From Trichostrongylus colubriformis (lineage: Eukaryota; Nematoda; Chromadorea; Rhabditida; Trichostrongylidae): DNA of 64,000 nucleotides. Where the stretch lies: the NCBI GenBank assembly GCA_963978905.1, contig OZ022259.1:48626727-48690726 (forward strand), written 5' to 3'. A model generated the notes under the pieces. The model did not search any database. It was given only the letters and a program-made list of their open reading frames with translations, and was not told where the DNA came from. Made by a program: the position numbers and the translations under genes. Below are positions 12,001 to 20,044 of this stretch, piece by piece. The stretch's first letter is position 1. Every line of letters starts with the position of its first letter.

Positions 12001-15000
12001 AATATGAGTACTCAGTTTTGTTAGCTTCTTCTCTCTTCTGTAAGAGTTTTGTTTGGCCTTAGTATTTTTGTGCCATAGGCTCTTAATTTCCCTAATGGAT
12101 CGCACGCGAAACCTGAAGAAAGGTGGGGGGTCGTATCGAGGCCCCCTTTTGGGGCGGGGGTCGTATTTTTTGAAAATTTTCCTCAACTGGACGCTTGACC
12201 CTGCTACAGAATGCGCAATGGACACCGTTACGCGGTGAGAAAAGCCGAATACTCCTGGCAAGGGTATGACAAAAAAAAAAACGAGAATTGGGTGAATATT
12301 AATTTCTATGATATCATTACTTCGATTCGACCCCGATAATTTCGGATGATGGCGCGTAGATGTTCGGGATACGAGTCGTCGACAGGACGCAGGTAGTCGA
12401 CGTCGAGTTTTGCCCACTTCTGTCGAAGGGCAACCTTGAGGGACTCAAAACTCCGATAAGGTGTTGCGCAGGCCTTCTCTCCCAGATTACGTCAAACGGC
12501 GTAGTCCAGGGGGTTGAGATCGGACGCGGGGCTTCTTGTTCGAGAAGACCCCCCTCAGGTGCTCGTTGGTTCACGTCCTGCCATCGACTCCTACCCCAAG
12601 CGCCGTCATCCGATATAAAGGTGGTCGAATTGAAAAGTGAAGGCAATAGTGTATTGCTCGGAATTTTTATTGATATTTATCAAGTGGTTTCCGTTTCTTT
12701 TGTTGTAATCTTGCCAGAGATAATTTTTTATGGCGCATAACAGTGCTTGTTGCGCACCCTGTATTTTGTTGGTACGAGAAAATAAAAGAGCTAAATGGAT
12801 GCTAGAGGTTGCACCTACTCTTGGCACACAATGCTATATTCCAAGTCTCAAAATCATTTACATAGAAGACATGACAGAACCTGAAGGGACTACTTCATCT
12901 CCAATTGAGTGGTTTCATTATCTCTTGAAAATAAAAAGCGCTACCTGCCGCCTCGAGGACTTATTGAACAGCTCGGTTTTTCTGAATTGGTGAGGACATC
13001 GTTCAGCGAAATGAATTCGGATTCAGGTGCAGACGATTTTCTCGGCAGTGATGTGCGTCCACCACGATAAGTGTGTGGTGCTGATGCAAAAACATCGTTT
13101 CTGAAAAATTCGGAACCTTCTGCTATAGGATACCGTATGCTGCTCACCGGCACTGCATAGGTATTATTCAAAAATCGCGATTCGCGCGCAACTGGCGCGA
13201 TTTACGCCATTCAGATGATCAGGGGATTTAGGCGGTCAGATAAGATACGTATCGATGAGGTGAACGTACGACTGAATCGCATGATCGCCTCAATCCCGAA
13301 TTCGGAACAATGTCTTAAGCTGACGCGAATAGGTGAAAATGATTGACCACGTACAAATTAGGCTAAGAGGTGAGCTGTGAAGGCGATTAAACAAACAAAG
13401 GTGTCACTTTCAATATTTTTGATGGCTGATGAAATTCGCCATGGGCCGCGATGCGAAAGTTGTTACAAGTATGCTGAGTTATGGGAAAAACTTCGGTCTC
13501 GATGGGACTCGAACCCCCACTTCATGCTTTCCGTGCATATGTGCTGATCCATTACACTACCGAGATCCCTCACACCTTAAGTCAGCTTTTGAATGGTATA
13601 TTTACCATGGTTTATGGCTGAGTTAAATATACCATTCAGAAGCTGAGTTAACGTGGAAGGGATCTCGGTAGTGTAATGGATTAGCACAATGGCCCCGAAA
13701 GCATGAAGTGCGGGTTCGAGTCGCGTCCGAGACCGAAGCTTTTGCCTATTTCAGCTTACTTGTAACAAACGAAGGTATCATTCAATATGGATCTCATCCT
13801 TTTTGTTCATTTTCCTATACAAGCATGAAAAATTGACCCACAACCCTTCTTCATGACGGATACTTAAAGGATGCAAGCATTTTACATTATGAAAATGGTG
13901 GTACATTCCAGATCCACGGTAGTGACGATTTTTGAAGACACCAGGAGGGCTGAGGAAAAAGTGCGAGCTGTGGGTACATGTTCTATGAAAACAAGCCTTC
14001 CACTCCGGAAGAGGAGGTGTGTGGCGAGACTCGCATCGAAAAAGCGCGGCGTGGTTTCTTATCTCAATCTCGCAGCGCTGCGAGTCATGCTGCAGTCTAT
14101 CCACCGGGGGAGTTGCCTCCGACACGATTCCTTCAAGTATGCTAGAGTGTGTCATGCTCTACCTACGACTAATCAACAGCTTTTGAGAAGATGACTGAAA
14201 ACCACTTGTGTATTTCACAGTAAGGGTGCCATTCTTACCCCATTGACGGCAGGAATTGCATCACTCCTCGAGGATGTCCTAGTCGAGTCGAAATGCCCGA
14301 TACCCGTCCATCCACGCTTGAATCAGCGGCGATTGATGATTCGTCTGCATCGGAGAACACTAAAATGTTCATGAAAGATTCAGAAGTAACACAAGCGGTA
14401 GTGTCGAGCACCGTAATGCACCGCAGCATCTACCCAAATGGCTTTGACTCGAACAGAATCGATATAAATTCTGCTGAAAACTTTAAAATTTCTCAAACAT
14501 ATTGAAAAGTTTACTAATTCTCTTACGCGGATAGTCACCAGAATACGATCAAAATATTTAAATCACATAAGTGGGCGGCAAAGTTGTGGACTAGGTGAAG
14601 TACACTCTGTTCCATAAGAAGTGGGTAGATGGGGGCGGAGGAGGGTCAAGTCTGGCAAGGGGACTTTGAGAAATTTTCCGTTCCATCGACGCTTCCGCCA
14701 CTACCTCAGTATCCTCAACGGATTTCCCAAAAGTGGTCGTCAGTGATCGCAGACCGACCATTGCCACCTAGTATTAAGTATTATCATCAATTGACGACCT
14801 TTTTTAGAACACCTCATCGGTCAAGAACTCTGGTCGTTGAAGATTCTTCAAAGAATTTCAGAAACACGACCTCCGATTTTCCATCTCAAAGACGACCACC
14901 TTCCAACAAATCCTGCTTGATCCTGGGCCGGGTTGTACTCTCCCTGTTCCTCCCTAATTATGACAGCAATACCAGCGGTGGAAATGTAATTTTTGCAGAT

Positions 15001-18000
15001 TTTTCAACACATTGCAGTTTAAACACAGCTTAATCAATAAAGTATTATTTTATTATGCAAACAAAGTCCCGGAATTGACTGAGCAATTCACAGACAGCAC
15101 CAATGTTCTTTACGTGACGCCGCGACTGGAGAAACTGCCCAAGTACTGCCGCGCATTTCGGTAAGTAAGGTATAAGCACAGTGCTACCTCCTCTATCCGA
15201 TGAATGCTGTGGCATTTTCAAAACTCGTTGCAGTGACTGGATCGATTTCGCTGCATCACGAAGCTCTTCGATTTCAGTTGACATATCTTCGCCACCGGAG
15301 TCGGAGTCGTCCTGGAATGTTTGTCGATTCAATCAGCTTATATGATCACCAACAGGCGTAAGTGAACTGCGGACTACTAGGTCGTAAAGTCGCGTTCATA
15401 CTTTGCGGTGCCGGCGGCGGCGCATGGATGCGCGTCTCCGCCTATGCGCCCCTGTCTCGTTGCTTGCGTCGTCTCTACATTTCTCCCGTGCCACTCTGCC
15501 TTCTGCCTGTGAACACGGCTACGCTCTGCCCGTGCAGAGTATGAACGCGGACTAACGAGACTTGTAAGAGCGCTCTTATACTTCATTGCATACGTGAGCG
15601 CCATTTCAGCATTCGCCATGCTTTTTTGGTAGTAATCACGCGCGAGATATGCGACACATCAAAAACGTCGCCCAAATGTGCAGTTTTTGAAAGGTATGAA
15701 CCTGAGGCGGATCTCTCCGTGCGTGCATTTTGAGCCATTTTTTGAAATTTTGTCAAACAAGAAAAATCATTTTCTGTGTTCATTTTGTTTTCTTGAGAAG
15801 ATTCTATACCGTTTTCCACAAAACTTGCGAATCTCAAAAACTTCCTTGCTAAAGCTCCTGCCATTCCTTCACCAGCCATTTTCTTTCTGAACTGTGAGTT
15901 CTACTCCTAGGCACGAGTTCTATTTATGGTTTATCCAACATTGCAAAAACTTACGAATCGTTCATGAACAGGACCACTCCGTAATAACACTCATAAATCG
16001 ATTCCCCTGGACAGACAGCCACTTGGAACTACTGTTCGGGGAGGATTTACATTCTTAATTCTCAACGAAATACCATCAAAATGTTGCTTTTCTTTCTTCG
16101 TCTAATTGAGCTCGAACACATTTGTAGAGTGATTTTCATTTTGTGTAAAGCGTAGCTATGAAAATTACAATCCGAATCCAATTACCTGTGGTTGACCAGC
16201 GGTGAACTTCGGAATCGAATTAAGCAATTTACTCAGTGCGATGATGTTAATCTGAAGATGATTCAGAAAAAATACGACGAAGAATGTAGAAAAATAACGT
16301 AGCAAAAAAAGTAGAAAAATAATAATGTAGAAAAAAGCAAAGTGCTAAATAAATAACAAGGTGGAATTTGCAGAGCAAGCTACAAAAACTTCCAAGTTTC
16401 TTGTTTCCACTGATTCGCTTCTACGATATATGGCAATAATCAAGTGCGTGGCGCATTATAAAATAATCAATATCACTCGCAGTTGCTTCATCAACTACTC
16501 CTTATATGGTAGTGATGGTCATGATATCCTAACTACAAGATCAAATGATATTGTCGACCAGAATGCGCCATGGACTTGGAAATGGCCATGGAATGTGAAC
16601 TTGTTCGAGACTTCCACAGCCACGACAAACAGATTGATTGCCCAGTCGCTGTTCCACGAACGAACGGAAACAAAAGCGTTAACGGATAGTTTCATTGAAG
16701 CCTTTCCAAATTCACGATCTTGTGTTGAAACTATCGTTTCGGCGTCTTCGCTTTCCGCAGAGCCGAAAAAGTCGGGAAAACTTGAGACTTACAATTAGTC
16801 TAGTCAAAGACTTCTACAATCTCGAGAACATTTTCAACAGAGTACTGAACCACCTATCGGTATCGGACAATCGGAATGTGCCATGGGCTCACTTTGACAT
16901 TTTGCGACTCTCCGATTAATCGGTACCAAGGTAGTTTAGTACTTTATTGATGTTTTCAGGATTGAAGAAAACTTTGAGGATTTGAGTCTCAAATTTTCCC
17001 AATTTTTTTCTGAAGGAGGTGAAGACTCAGAGACGTTAGCTTCGTATACATTAGGTCGTGAATCTTCAGAAGGCTTAAAAAAATCAATGCTTAAAAATGC
17101 CATTGTGTTCTCGCATTCCAGAATTTAATCATGATGGCATATTTTCTTTATCAGACCGTTGGCAAGGTTGTGTGGATTCGAATGGTTTTTATTTCGACAA
17201 ATAAAGTTGTGTCTGAGCGAAGTTATGGCCAGTTAGGTTATGGCCATTTATTCTGCAAACACCTAATAAAAGAGACTCGAACATGAAACAAAGGTTAATA
17301 TCAAAGCCTAGAAATTCAGGAACGAGAAACACGCACTGCCAATATAGCCAATGTACTTTTCTACTTTAAGGGCAAAGAATCACTTTCCTAATTGTCTCGA
17401 GATGATGTCGTTTGATCTTTTCTTAGCGATCGTATCAGACTCTAGAAAACGAGCATAAAAAAGCAGGCGGTCCGCTGAATTCTATAATACAACTAGTTTC
17501 TAAGAGTATTCCTAAGGAACCTCTTTTGTAAAAATTGTATTCTCGGCATTGCACTTTACGCATAAACTCGCCCCTCATTCCGCTAAATAAAGAGAGGGCA
17601 GGGGGGGGGGTAAACTGACCCCTAGCCGTAACTCTATTATCAGTGACTAGCCACAACGATAATAACGCTTCAACTTCAGTTCTTGGCAGTGTTAGCCACA
17701 GAATCTCAGGTTTCGCAAAACCTGCAACATTGTGGATGGATGAAGACCGTCTTAAGGTTTGTCGCTAAGGCCGCGTTCATATTCTGCGCACCGATGCCGG
17801 CAATTTGACGCCAGCGTCAAAATCATGTGACCAGCGCCGACCACGGCGGCACTTTGGTGACGCGTTCCGTTTACAAAGCGCTCGCAACTACATTACAGTA
17901 TGATTATCGTAGCGAGAGCCACGAATTCGAGTTCGAATTTTAGCAATAGTGTCAAACTAAGCCAAATTCAAATTTCAGTTCCTGCGTCCTATGCTTCTAC

Positions 18001-19019
18001 GATCAGTCACCCGCTTTTTAGTCTCGTGTTGTTATTCTTTGAAAGGTCATACCTATGCTTACATTTTTACGCTTGAAAACGTCGCTTTATCTTTAGGGTT
18101 ATGCTTACATATTTCTGTGCTTCCGATATAAAAGCGAAGGACGGACTAGAAGAGGAGCAGGGGTGCTACAAGACCTTCTGCCTATCAGGATCCGGTGGAC
18201 AAGACTGTGGTTCTTGAGCAAAACCTACCGAGACGATCGACACGGCCTTAACTGCGATTGGCATTAGACTAAGAACTTGTCAATTATAAGGCTCAGTATA
18301 ATAAATACCTGTTAACCCTCGTCCCTTCGAAAAAGGTGGCTAAGGACTTCGAACAGTCCCTGAACGAGAGCGAGCGGAAACAGGGGCCTAATTTTCAAGA
18401 AGGCACTTAGAACAACCATAGGTTGGCTGTATGCTCTCATTATTCGTCAACTTTGAATCTTTAATCATTCCCTCAGAAAGATTAGCTATGAGTCATGCAT
18501 AATATTCCACAACATGAAATAAATAGAGCCTTCTTAATAGTTTGATTTGTTCAGCATGGTTGATGATTTGTTCAGCAAACTGGCTAACAGGCGATTAATA
18601 GGTGCCGAGACCATTTCAGTAAAACTCTGCTTTCTAGTAGCACATACCACTCCAACGTCTTCCACATTTGGTTCACTACTGGTCTTGCGTAGACGTCGCC
18701 TCGCATCGCTGGCCTCTCTGTTATTTCTGGCCATACTTCGCCTCCTCTTTCGCTCATAGACATCGAGATTGAAGTCAGAGCATCTTCTGAAAAAAGGACG
18801 AGACGGTTCAGAAGGTAGTCACCACAGTCTCGTAGTATTTTACATATGTAGTAGAAGAACTTACCGTGCTTCTTTGAGCAGTGGCTCTCTGAGAAGGCTT
18901 CTCGTACTTGGTGAGACAGTGGCTGATCGTCGTGGCAGTGCTTTCACCTTCAATCCGGAACCGTCGGAGGAATCCGAATCATCTGCGTCATCTGGATTCA
19001 GAAGCCGAGCGCTGGTCAT
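4685..19019 (-). CDS. Rho guanine-nucleotide exchange factor, ARHGEF10/17-like (spliced, 3' end not seen)
   Basis: Predicted RhoGEF that would load GTP onto a Rho-family GTPase at membrane or cytoskeleton. Visible exons in transcription order: 19019-18865, 18786-18648, 16251-16186, 16028-15955, 15886-about 15702, 15311-15188, 14359-14239, 13100-12945, 8625-8476, 8303-8184, 8103-8028, 7188-7084, 7020-6943, 6451-6338, 5451-5378, 4784-4685. Every junction is AG/GT and in phase except the donor of the fifth exon. The DH domain starts at [19 protein letters not shown] (conserved region 1). It passes through [10 protein letters not shown], the [13 protein letters not shown] helix and [17 protein letters not shown] (conserved region 3). 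The N-terminal half is Ser/Asp/Arg-rich and low in recognisable domains. The PH-like and C-terminal exons should follow below 4685 but were not found. The family is secure from the DH motifs; the ARHGEF10/17 subfamily is my best match from memory. Confidence 0.8.
5378..5451 (-). CDS. RhoGEF exon 15, DH conserved region 3
   Basis: Acceptor CGCCTTTCAG, donor GTAAGC. It encodes [20 protein letters not shown] and QRVP plus two bases of Arg. L-L-I-x-P-I-Q-R-V-P-R-Y is the most diagnostic DH signature. Confidence 0.9.
5560..5725 (+). repeat. (TAAA)n tail of an unidentified retroelement-like sequence
   Basis: GTAAATAAATAAATAAATAA runs on to 5725 after TTCGTAATAAAAAAGCAA. The form (unique 3' end plus a tetranucleotide tail) resembles LINE or SINE 3' ends. 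Similar tails are at 25650-25704 and about 35715-35742. It lies in the RhoGEF intron between exons 14 and 15. Confidence 0.45.
6338..6451 (-). CDS. RhoGEF exon 14, DH domain
   Basis: Acceptor AATTTTCAG, donor GTGGGT, phase 0-0. It encodes [20 protein letters not shown] then [18 protein letters not shown], the Y-x-x-F-h-x-N-F helix and the K-P-x-F segment of ARHGEF10/17-type DH domains. Confidence 0.85.
6943..7020 (-). CDS. RhoGEF exon 13, DH domain (acceptor ambiguous)
   Basis: Encodes [20 protein letters not shown] and DVLLAH, closed by donor GTTAGT. The start at 7020 gives the usual DH spacing after AHHQ, but its acceptor (GATTAAG) has no pyrimidine tract. A better-looking TTCAGTAG ends at 7039 and would add six residues (SVSLIK) in the same phase. 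Confidence 0.75.
7084..7188 (-). CDS. RhoGEF exon 12, DH domain
   Basis: Acceptor AAATTTCCAG, donor GTGAGT, phase 0-0. It encodes [20 protein letters not shown] followed by [15 protein letters not shown], the segment between conserved regions 1 and 2 (I-F-x-x-h-P-E-h-L-x-H). Confidence 0.85.
8028..8103 (-). CDS. RhoGEF exon 11, start of DH domain
   Basis: Acceptor CAATTTTAG, donor GTGAGT. It encodes [20 protein letters not shown] and EFLVT. This is DH conserved region 1, whose Glu contacts the GTPase switch I in known DH-Rho complexes. Confidence 0.85.
8184..8303 (-). CDS. RhoGEF exon 10
   Basis: Acceptor GAGTTTCAG, donor GTAAAA. It encodes [20 protein letters not shown], then [19 protein letters not shown] and two bases of Ser. 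The basic [12 protein letters not shown] stretch directly precedes the DH domain. Confidence 0.75.
8476..8625 (-). CDS. RhoGEF exon 9
   Basis: Acceptor AATTTTCAG, donor GTGAGT. It encodes [20 protein letters not shown], then [20 protein letters not shown] and PTIS plus TG, which joins the next exon as Trp. This is the basic, Ser-rich linker in front of the DH domain. Confidence 0.75.
8866..9045. repeat. (TCTG)n microsatellite
   Basis: About 180 bp of TCTG/TTTG tetranucleotides, perfect at the right end and imperfect on the left. The period of four keeps all frames open, so long Cys/Leu/Ser-type frames here are artefacts. It lies in the RhoGEF intron between exons 8 and 9. Confidence 0.95.
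9106..9215. repeat. Dispersed repeat with GCTACGCC...GGCGTG stem
   Basis: AAGCTACGCCTCTCACAATG followed by GGAGGAGGCGTGTGCTGAAA forms a short stem. The same layout occurs at 24481-24585 (AATGCTACGCCCCGC, then GGGCGGGGCGTGCGCTAAAA). Confidence 0.5.
9621..10430. mobile_element. Inverted-repeat element B, copy 1, interrupted by element A
   Basis: The left end TTAAAGGAATCGTACTTGAA and the right end TTTCCGTGCACGACCCCTTC match, in opposite orientation, the ends of the intact copy at 21333-21641. Its left arm is split at a TA by element A (9667-10179). Internal blocks such as CAAATACAACATAAATATAT and CTCAAAGTGGTG are shared with the intact copy. It is noncoding and looks like a nonautonomous DNA transposon. 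Confidence 0.75.
9667..10179. mobile_element. Long-inverted-repeat element A, copy 1, nested
   Basis: Starts CAGTGGCGGTCAAAAATACA and ends ATATTTTTGATCGATACTG, flanked by TA on both sides. The similarity of the two ends extends inward for about 200 bp, so most of the element can fold back. A second copy is at 49996-50494. The TA flank and CAGT terminus are typical of Tc1/mariner-mobilised elements. Confidence 0.8.
10431..12120. other. RhoGEF intron, repeats only
   Basis: This stretch holds the 10720-10820 G-rich repeat. It also holds two related blocks containing CATGCATGGCGC (about 10909 and 11213), followed by ACAGCGAAGC or ACAGAGAAGC. I see no exon that fits the flanking phases. Confidence 0.4.
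12121..12205. repeat. G-rich dispersed repeat (GGGGGTCGTATTTT)
   Basis: GGGGGTCGTATTTTTTGAAA, then TTTCCTCAACTGGACGCTTG and ACCCTGCTACAG. A rearranged relative is at 10720-10820 (GGGTCAAGCCTCCGTTGAGG and GGGGGGTCGTATTTGG). No coding content. Confidence 0.5.
12306..12590 (-). pseudogene. Tc1-type transposase relic, C-terminal end
   Basis: On the minus strand a frame reads [10 protein letters not shown], where TGA replaces the expected Trp. It then reads [40 protein letters not shown] and [14 protein letters not shown] to a TAG. This is the region around the third catalytic acidic residue and the tail of Tc1-family transposases. The catalytic core and the termini are missing. It lies in the RhoGEF intron 12944-8626 on the same strand as the host gene. 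Confidence 0.75.
12945..13100 (-). CDS. RhoGEF exon 8
   Basis: Acceptor AATTTTTCAG. It encodes [20 protein letters not shown] and a Ser/Pro-rich segment ending SPRGG plus AG. The donor is GTAGCG. The two leftover bases pair with the C at 8625 to make Ser, so the 4.3 kb intron is in phase. Confidence 0.65.
13160..13314. repeat. CG-rich foldback element (AGATACRTATYGATC family)
   Basis: Starts TTATTCAAAAATCGCGATTC and ends with the inverted GAATTCGGAACAATG. The centre carries AAGATACGTATCGATGA, the same internal motif as the copies at 28829 and 30481. No coding capacity. Confidence 0.6.
13494..13568 (-). pseudogene. tRNA-like sequence, left arm
   Basis: Reads GGATCTCGGTAGTGTAATGG at the 5' end, with GGGGGTTCGAGTCCCATCGA near the 3' end. 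The 7-base anticodon loop would be ACGGAAA, which lacks the universal U33, so it is unlikely to be a working tRNA. Confidence 0.6.
13661..13735 (+). pseudogene. tRNA-like sequence, right arm
   Basis: Diverged inverted copy of the left-arm tRNA-like block, with GATCTCGGTAGTGTAATGG and GCGGGTTCGAGTC. The anticodon stem is poorly paired. Confidence 0.55.
14239..14359 (-). CDS. RhoGEF exon 7
   Basis: Acceptor AACATTTTAG and donor GTAAGA. Two bases finish the Val codon from exon 6, then [20 protein letters not shown] and a basic/hydrophobic stretch follow, ending in two bases that join the first base of exon 8 as Gly. Confidence 0.65.
15188..15311 (-). CDS. RhoGEF exon 6
   Basis: Acceptor ACATTCCAG. 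It encodes [20 protein letters not shown] and a short amphipathic helix ([12 protein letters not shown]), then SSDRG. The donor is GTAGCA, less common but shared with exon 8 (GTAGCG), and leaves one base that joins exon 7 in phase. The frame also runs on to a TAA at 15045 with an AATAAA at 15054-15049, so a truncated transcript that ends here is conceivable. Confidence 0.6.
15389..15552. repeat. Foldback element with GCGTTCATA termini
   Basis: The left end CGCGTTCATACTTTGCGG and the right end GCAGAGTATGAACGCGGAC are inverted complements around a GC-rich middle. It sits in the intron between RhoGEF exons 5 and 6. A related half-site (GGCCGCGTTCATATTCTGCG) lies at 17769. Confidence 0.6.
15702..15886 (-). 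CDS. RhoGEF exon 5 (donor uncertain)
   Basis: Acceptor CACAGTTCAG. The first base completes the Ser codon left by exon 4, and the frame reads [20 protein letters not shown] and on through a Lys/Asn/Ser-rich segment. The donor drawn here (CAG/GTTCAT) leaves phase 1, while the next exon needs phase 0. Other GT sites lie in the open frame that continues to 15583, so the true 3' boundary is unresolved. Confidence 0.4.
15955..16028 (-). CDS. RhoGEF exon 4
   Basis: Encodes [20 protein letters not shown] plus FMND and two bases of the next codon, with donor GTAAGT. The acceptor is the second AG of CAGTAG, because using the first would put a stop codon in frame. Confidence 0.5.
16186..16251 (-). CDS. 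RhoGEF exon 3
   Basis: A 22-codon exon in phase 0-0 ([20 protein letters not shown] and two more residues), with acceptor ATCTTCAG and donor GTAATT. It is accepted because the length is a multiple of three and both neighbours are in phase 0. Confidence 0.55.
16361..16798 (+). other. Unexplained 145-codon open frame inside RhoGEF intron 2
   Basis: A long plus-strand frame for such AT-rich sequence. An overlapping second frame (16695-16919) continues past its stop, as if a single frameshift had split a longer protein. I recognise no domain and see no convincing splice sites. It may be chance or an old transposon fragment. Confidence 0.2.
18648..18786 (-). CDS. RhoGEF exon 2
   Basis: Acceptor CTTTTTTCAG, donor GTATGT. 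It completes the split Arg codon and encodes a very basic segment ([17 protein letters not shown]) and then [12 protein letters not shown], ending in phase 0. The frame stays open past the donor to a TAA at 18534, so a retained-intron short form is possible. Confidence 0.6.
18865..19019 (-). CDS. RhoGEF exon 1 (candidate start)
   Basis: The exon begins exactly with ATG after TATTTTAG. That fits a spliced-leader acceptor or an internal acceptor in phase 0. It encodes [20 protein letters not shown], then a basic/Ser stretch ending KEA plus CG, and is closed by donor GTAAGT. It joins in phase to the exon at 18786. Confidence 0.6.
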
Positions 19020-20042
19020 CTAAAATATTATGAACATTTATTTGTTCATTAATTATTTGTTGCACATGGCGGAAAATAGCACATCAGAAAAACTGCCAGA
19101 AGTACAGAAAGGTAGAAACAGAAAAGAAAAAAAAATGTTCAGGGAAAGAGAAACATGAATATAACTCAAACTCAAACAGTGAAGGGGGTGTGGGGGTTGA
19201 TGACAACAAGGTGGGTTACTTGGTGGTGAAGAGCAGTGGCACCCCAACACCACAATAAGAAGAAATGTCGATGTTATTTATGTAAGTGGCAAGATATCGG
19301 AGAATGGTCCACATCGCCTTTATCTCATACAAACCACTGTCTTCCACTCCTTGAGGCTCATCGTGAGATGAGGTAGATGAAACAAAAAAGTGAGTAATCC
19401 AAAAGTTGCTACTAGAAAAATTGGAGAATGACAGCAAAGTGATGTAATGGAACGCGACGAACAAATCAAAAGAGCGTTTTTAAAAAACAATGGTATAAAT
19501 GGATGAATTAAAGGGTATGTGTCGCAAGAACCGGAAACGGGATCAGTCGCTCAAGTCGCTCAAGCACCATGGGGCTCCGGATGCCATCCTAGTTCGTCCG
19601 CCAACATCGCTAAGGCCCATCTATCGACGTAACAGGAACAGGAGGGATTATAAAAGCTTTCAATGTGAACACAACCAAGAGGGTGGCTATTAATAAAATT
19701 AACATAACAGAACTAGAAGTACAACGACTGAAGAAAAACACAGCATATCAGAGCAGGTTCATTCTATGTTCGAATACAGTGCGTATCAAGAACATAGACA
19801 CACCCCCAAAATTGGCTTAACTAGTTTTTTTTTTTAACTAATGACTGTTCTACTGTGACTATCAAGATCAGCATGTTCGGAAACCGCGGCTTACCAGATT
19901 TTATCTAAATTGGAGGAAAATAGGGCAGATTTTAACATTAGGCTCCTATATGGACTGTATCATAAGTATAAACGCACCTGACGGGTTAGGACAAAAGGGG
20001 GGCAAGAGACATTGAACGGCGTGACATCACTGCACGATGTAT
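19020..20042. other. Intergenic, weak coding-like frames
   Basis: A minus-strand frame ending at 19216 reads DEPQGVEDSGLYEIKAMWTI and on to a TAA. It looks protein-like but lacks a convincing acceptor and has no known match. I cannot call a gene here. Confidence 0.3.
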
Positions 20043-20044
20043 TA

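Larger units (their letters stand above)
13448..13769. mobile_element. Foldback element with a tRNA-like sequence in each arm
   Basis: Two arms of about 150 bp are inverted copies around a short centre near 13605. The outer ends are GTTGTTACAAGTATGCTG and the matching CAGCTTACTTGTAACAAAC. Each arm contains a tRNA-like block with an A-box-like TAGTGTAATGG and a B-box GGTTCGAGTC. A shortened copy is at 53166-53282. It lies in the RhoGEF intron between exons 7 and 8. It looks like a nonautonomous transposon that captured or derives from a tRNA. Confidence 0.75.

Noticed and set aside
13494..13735. Two functional tRNA genes facing each other
   Set aside because: The anticodon loop lacks U33 in the left copy, the anticodon stem fails in the right copy, and both lie in the arms of a foldback element.
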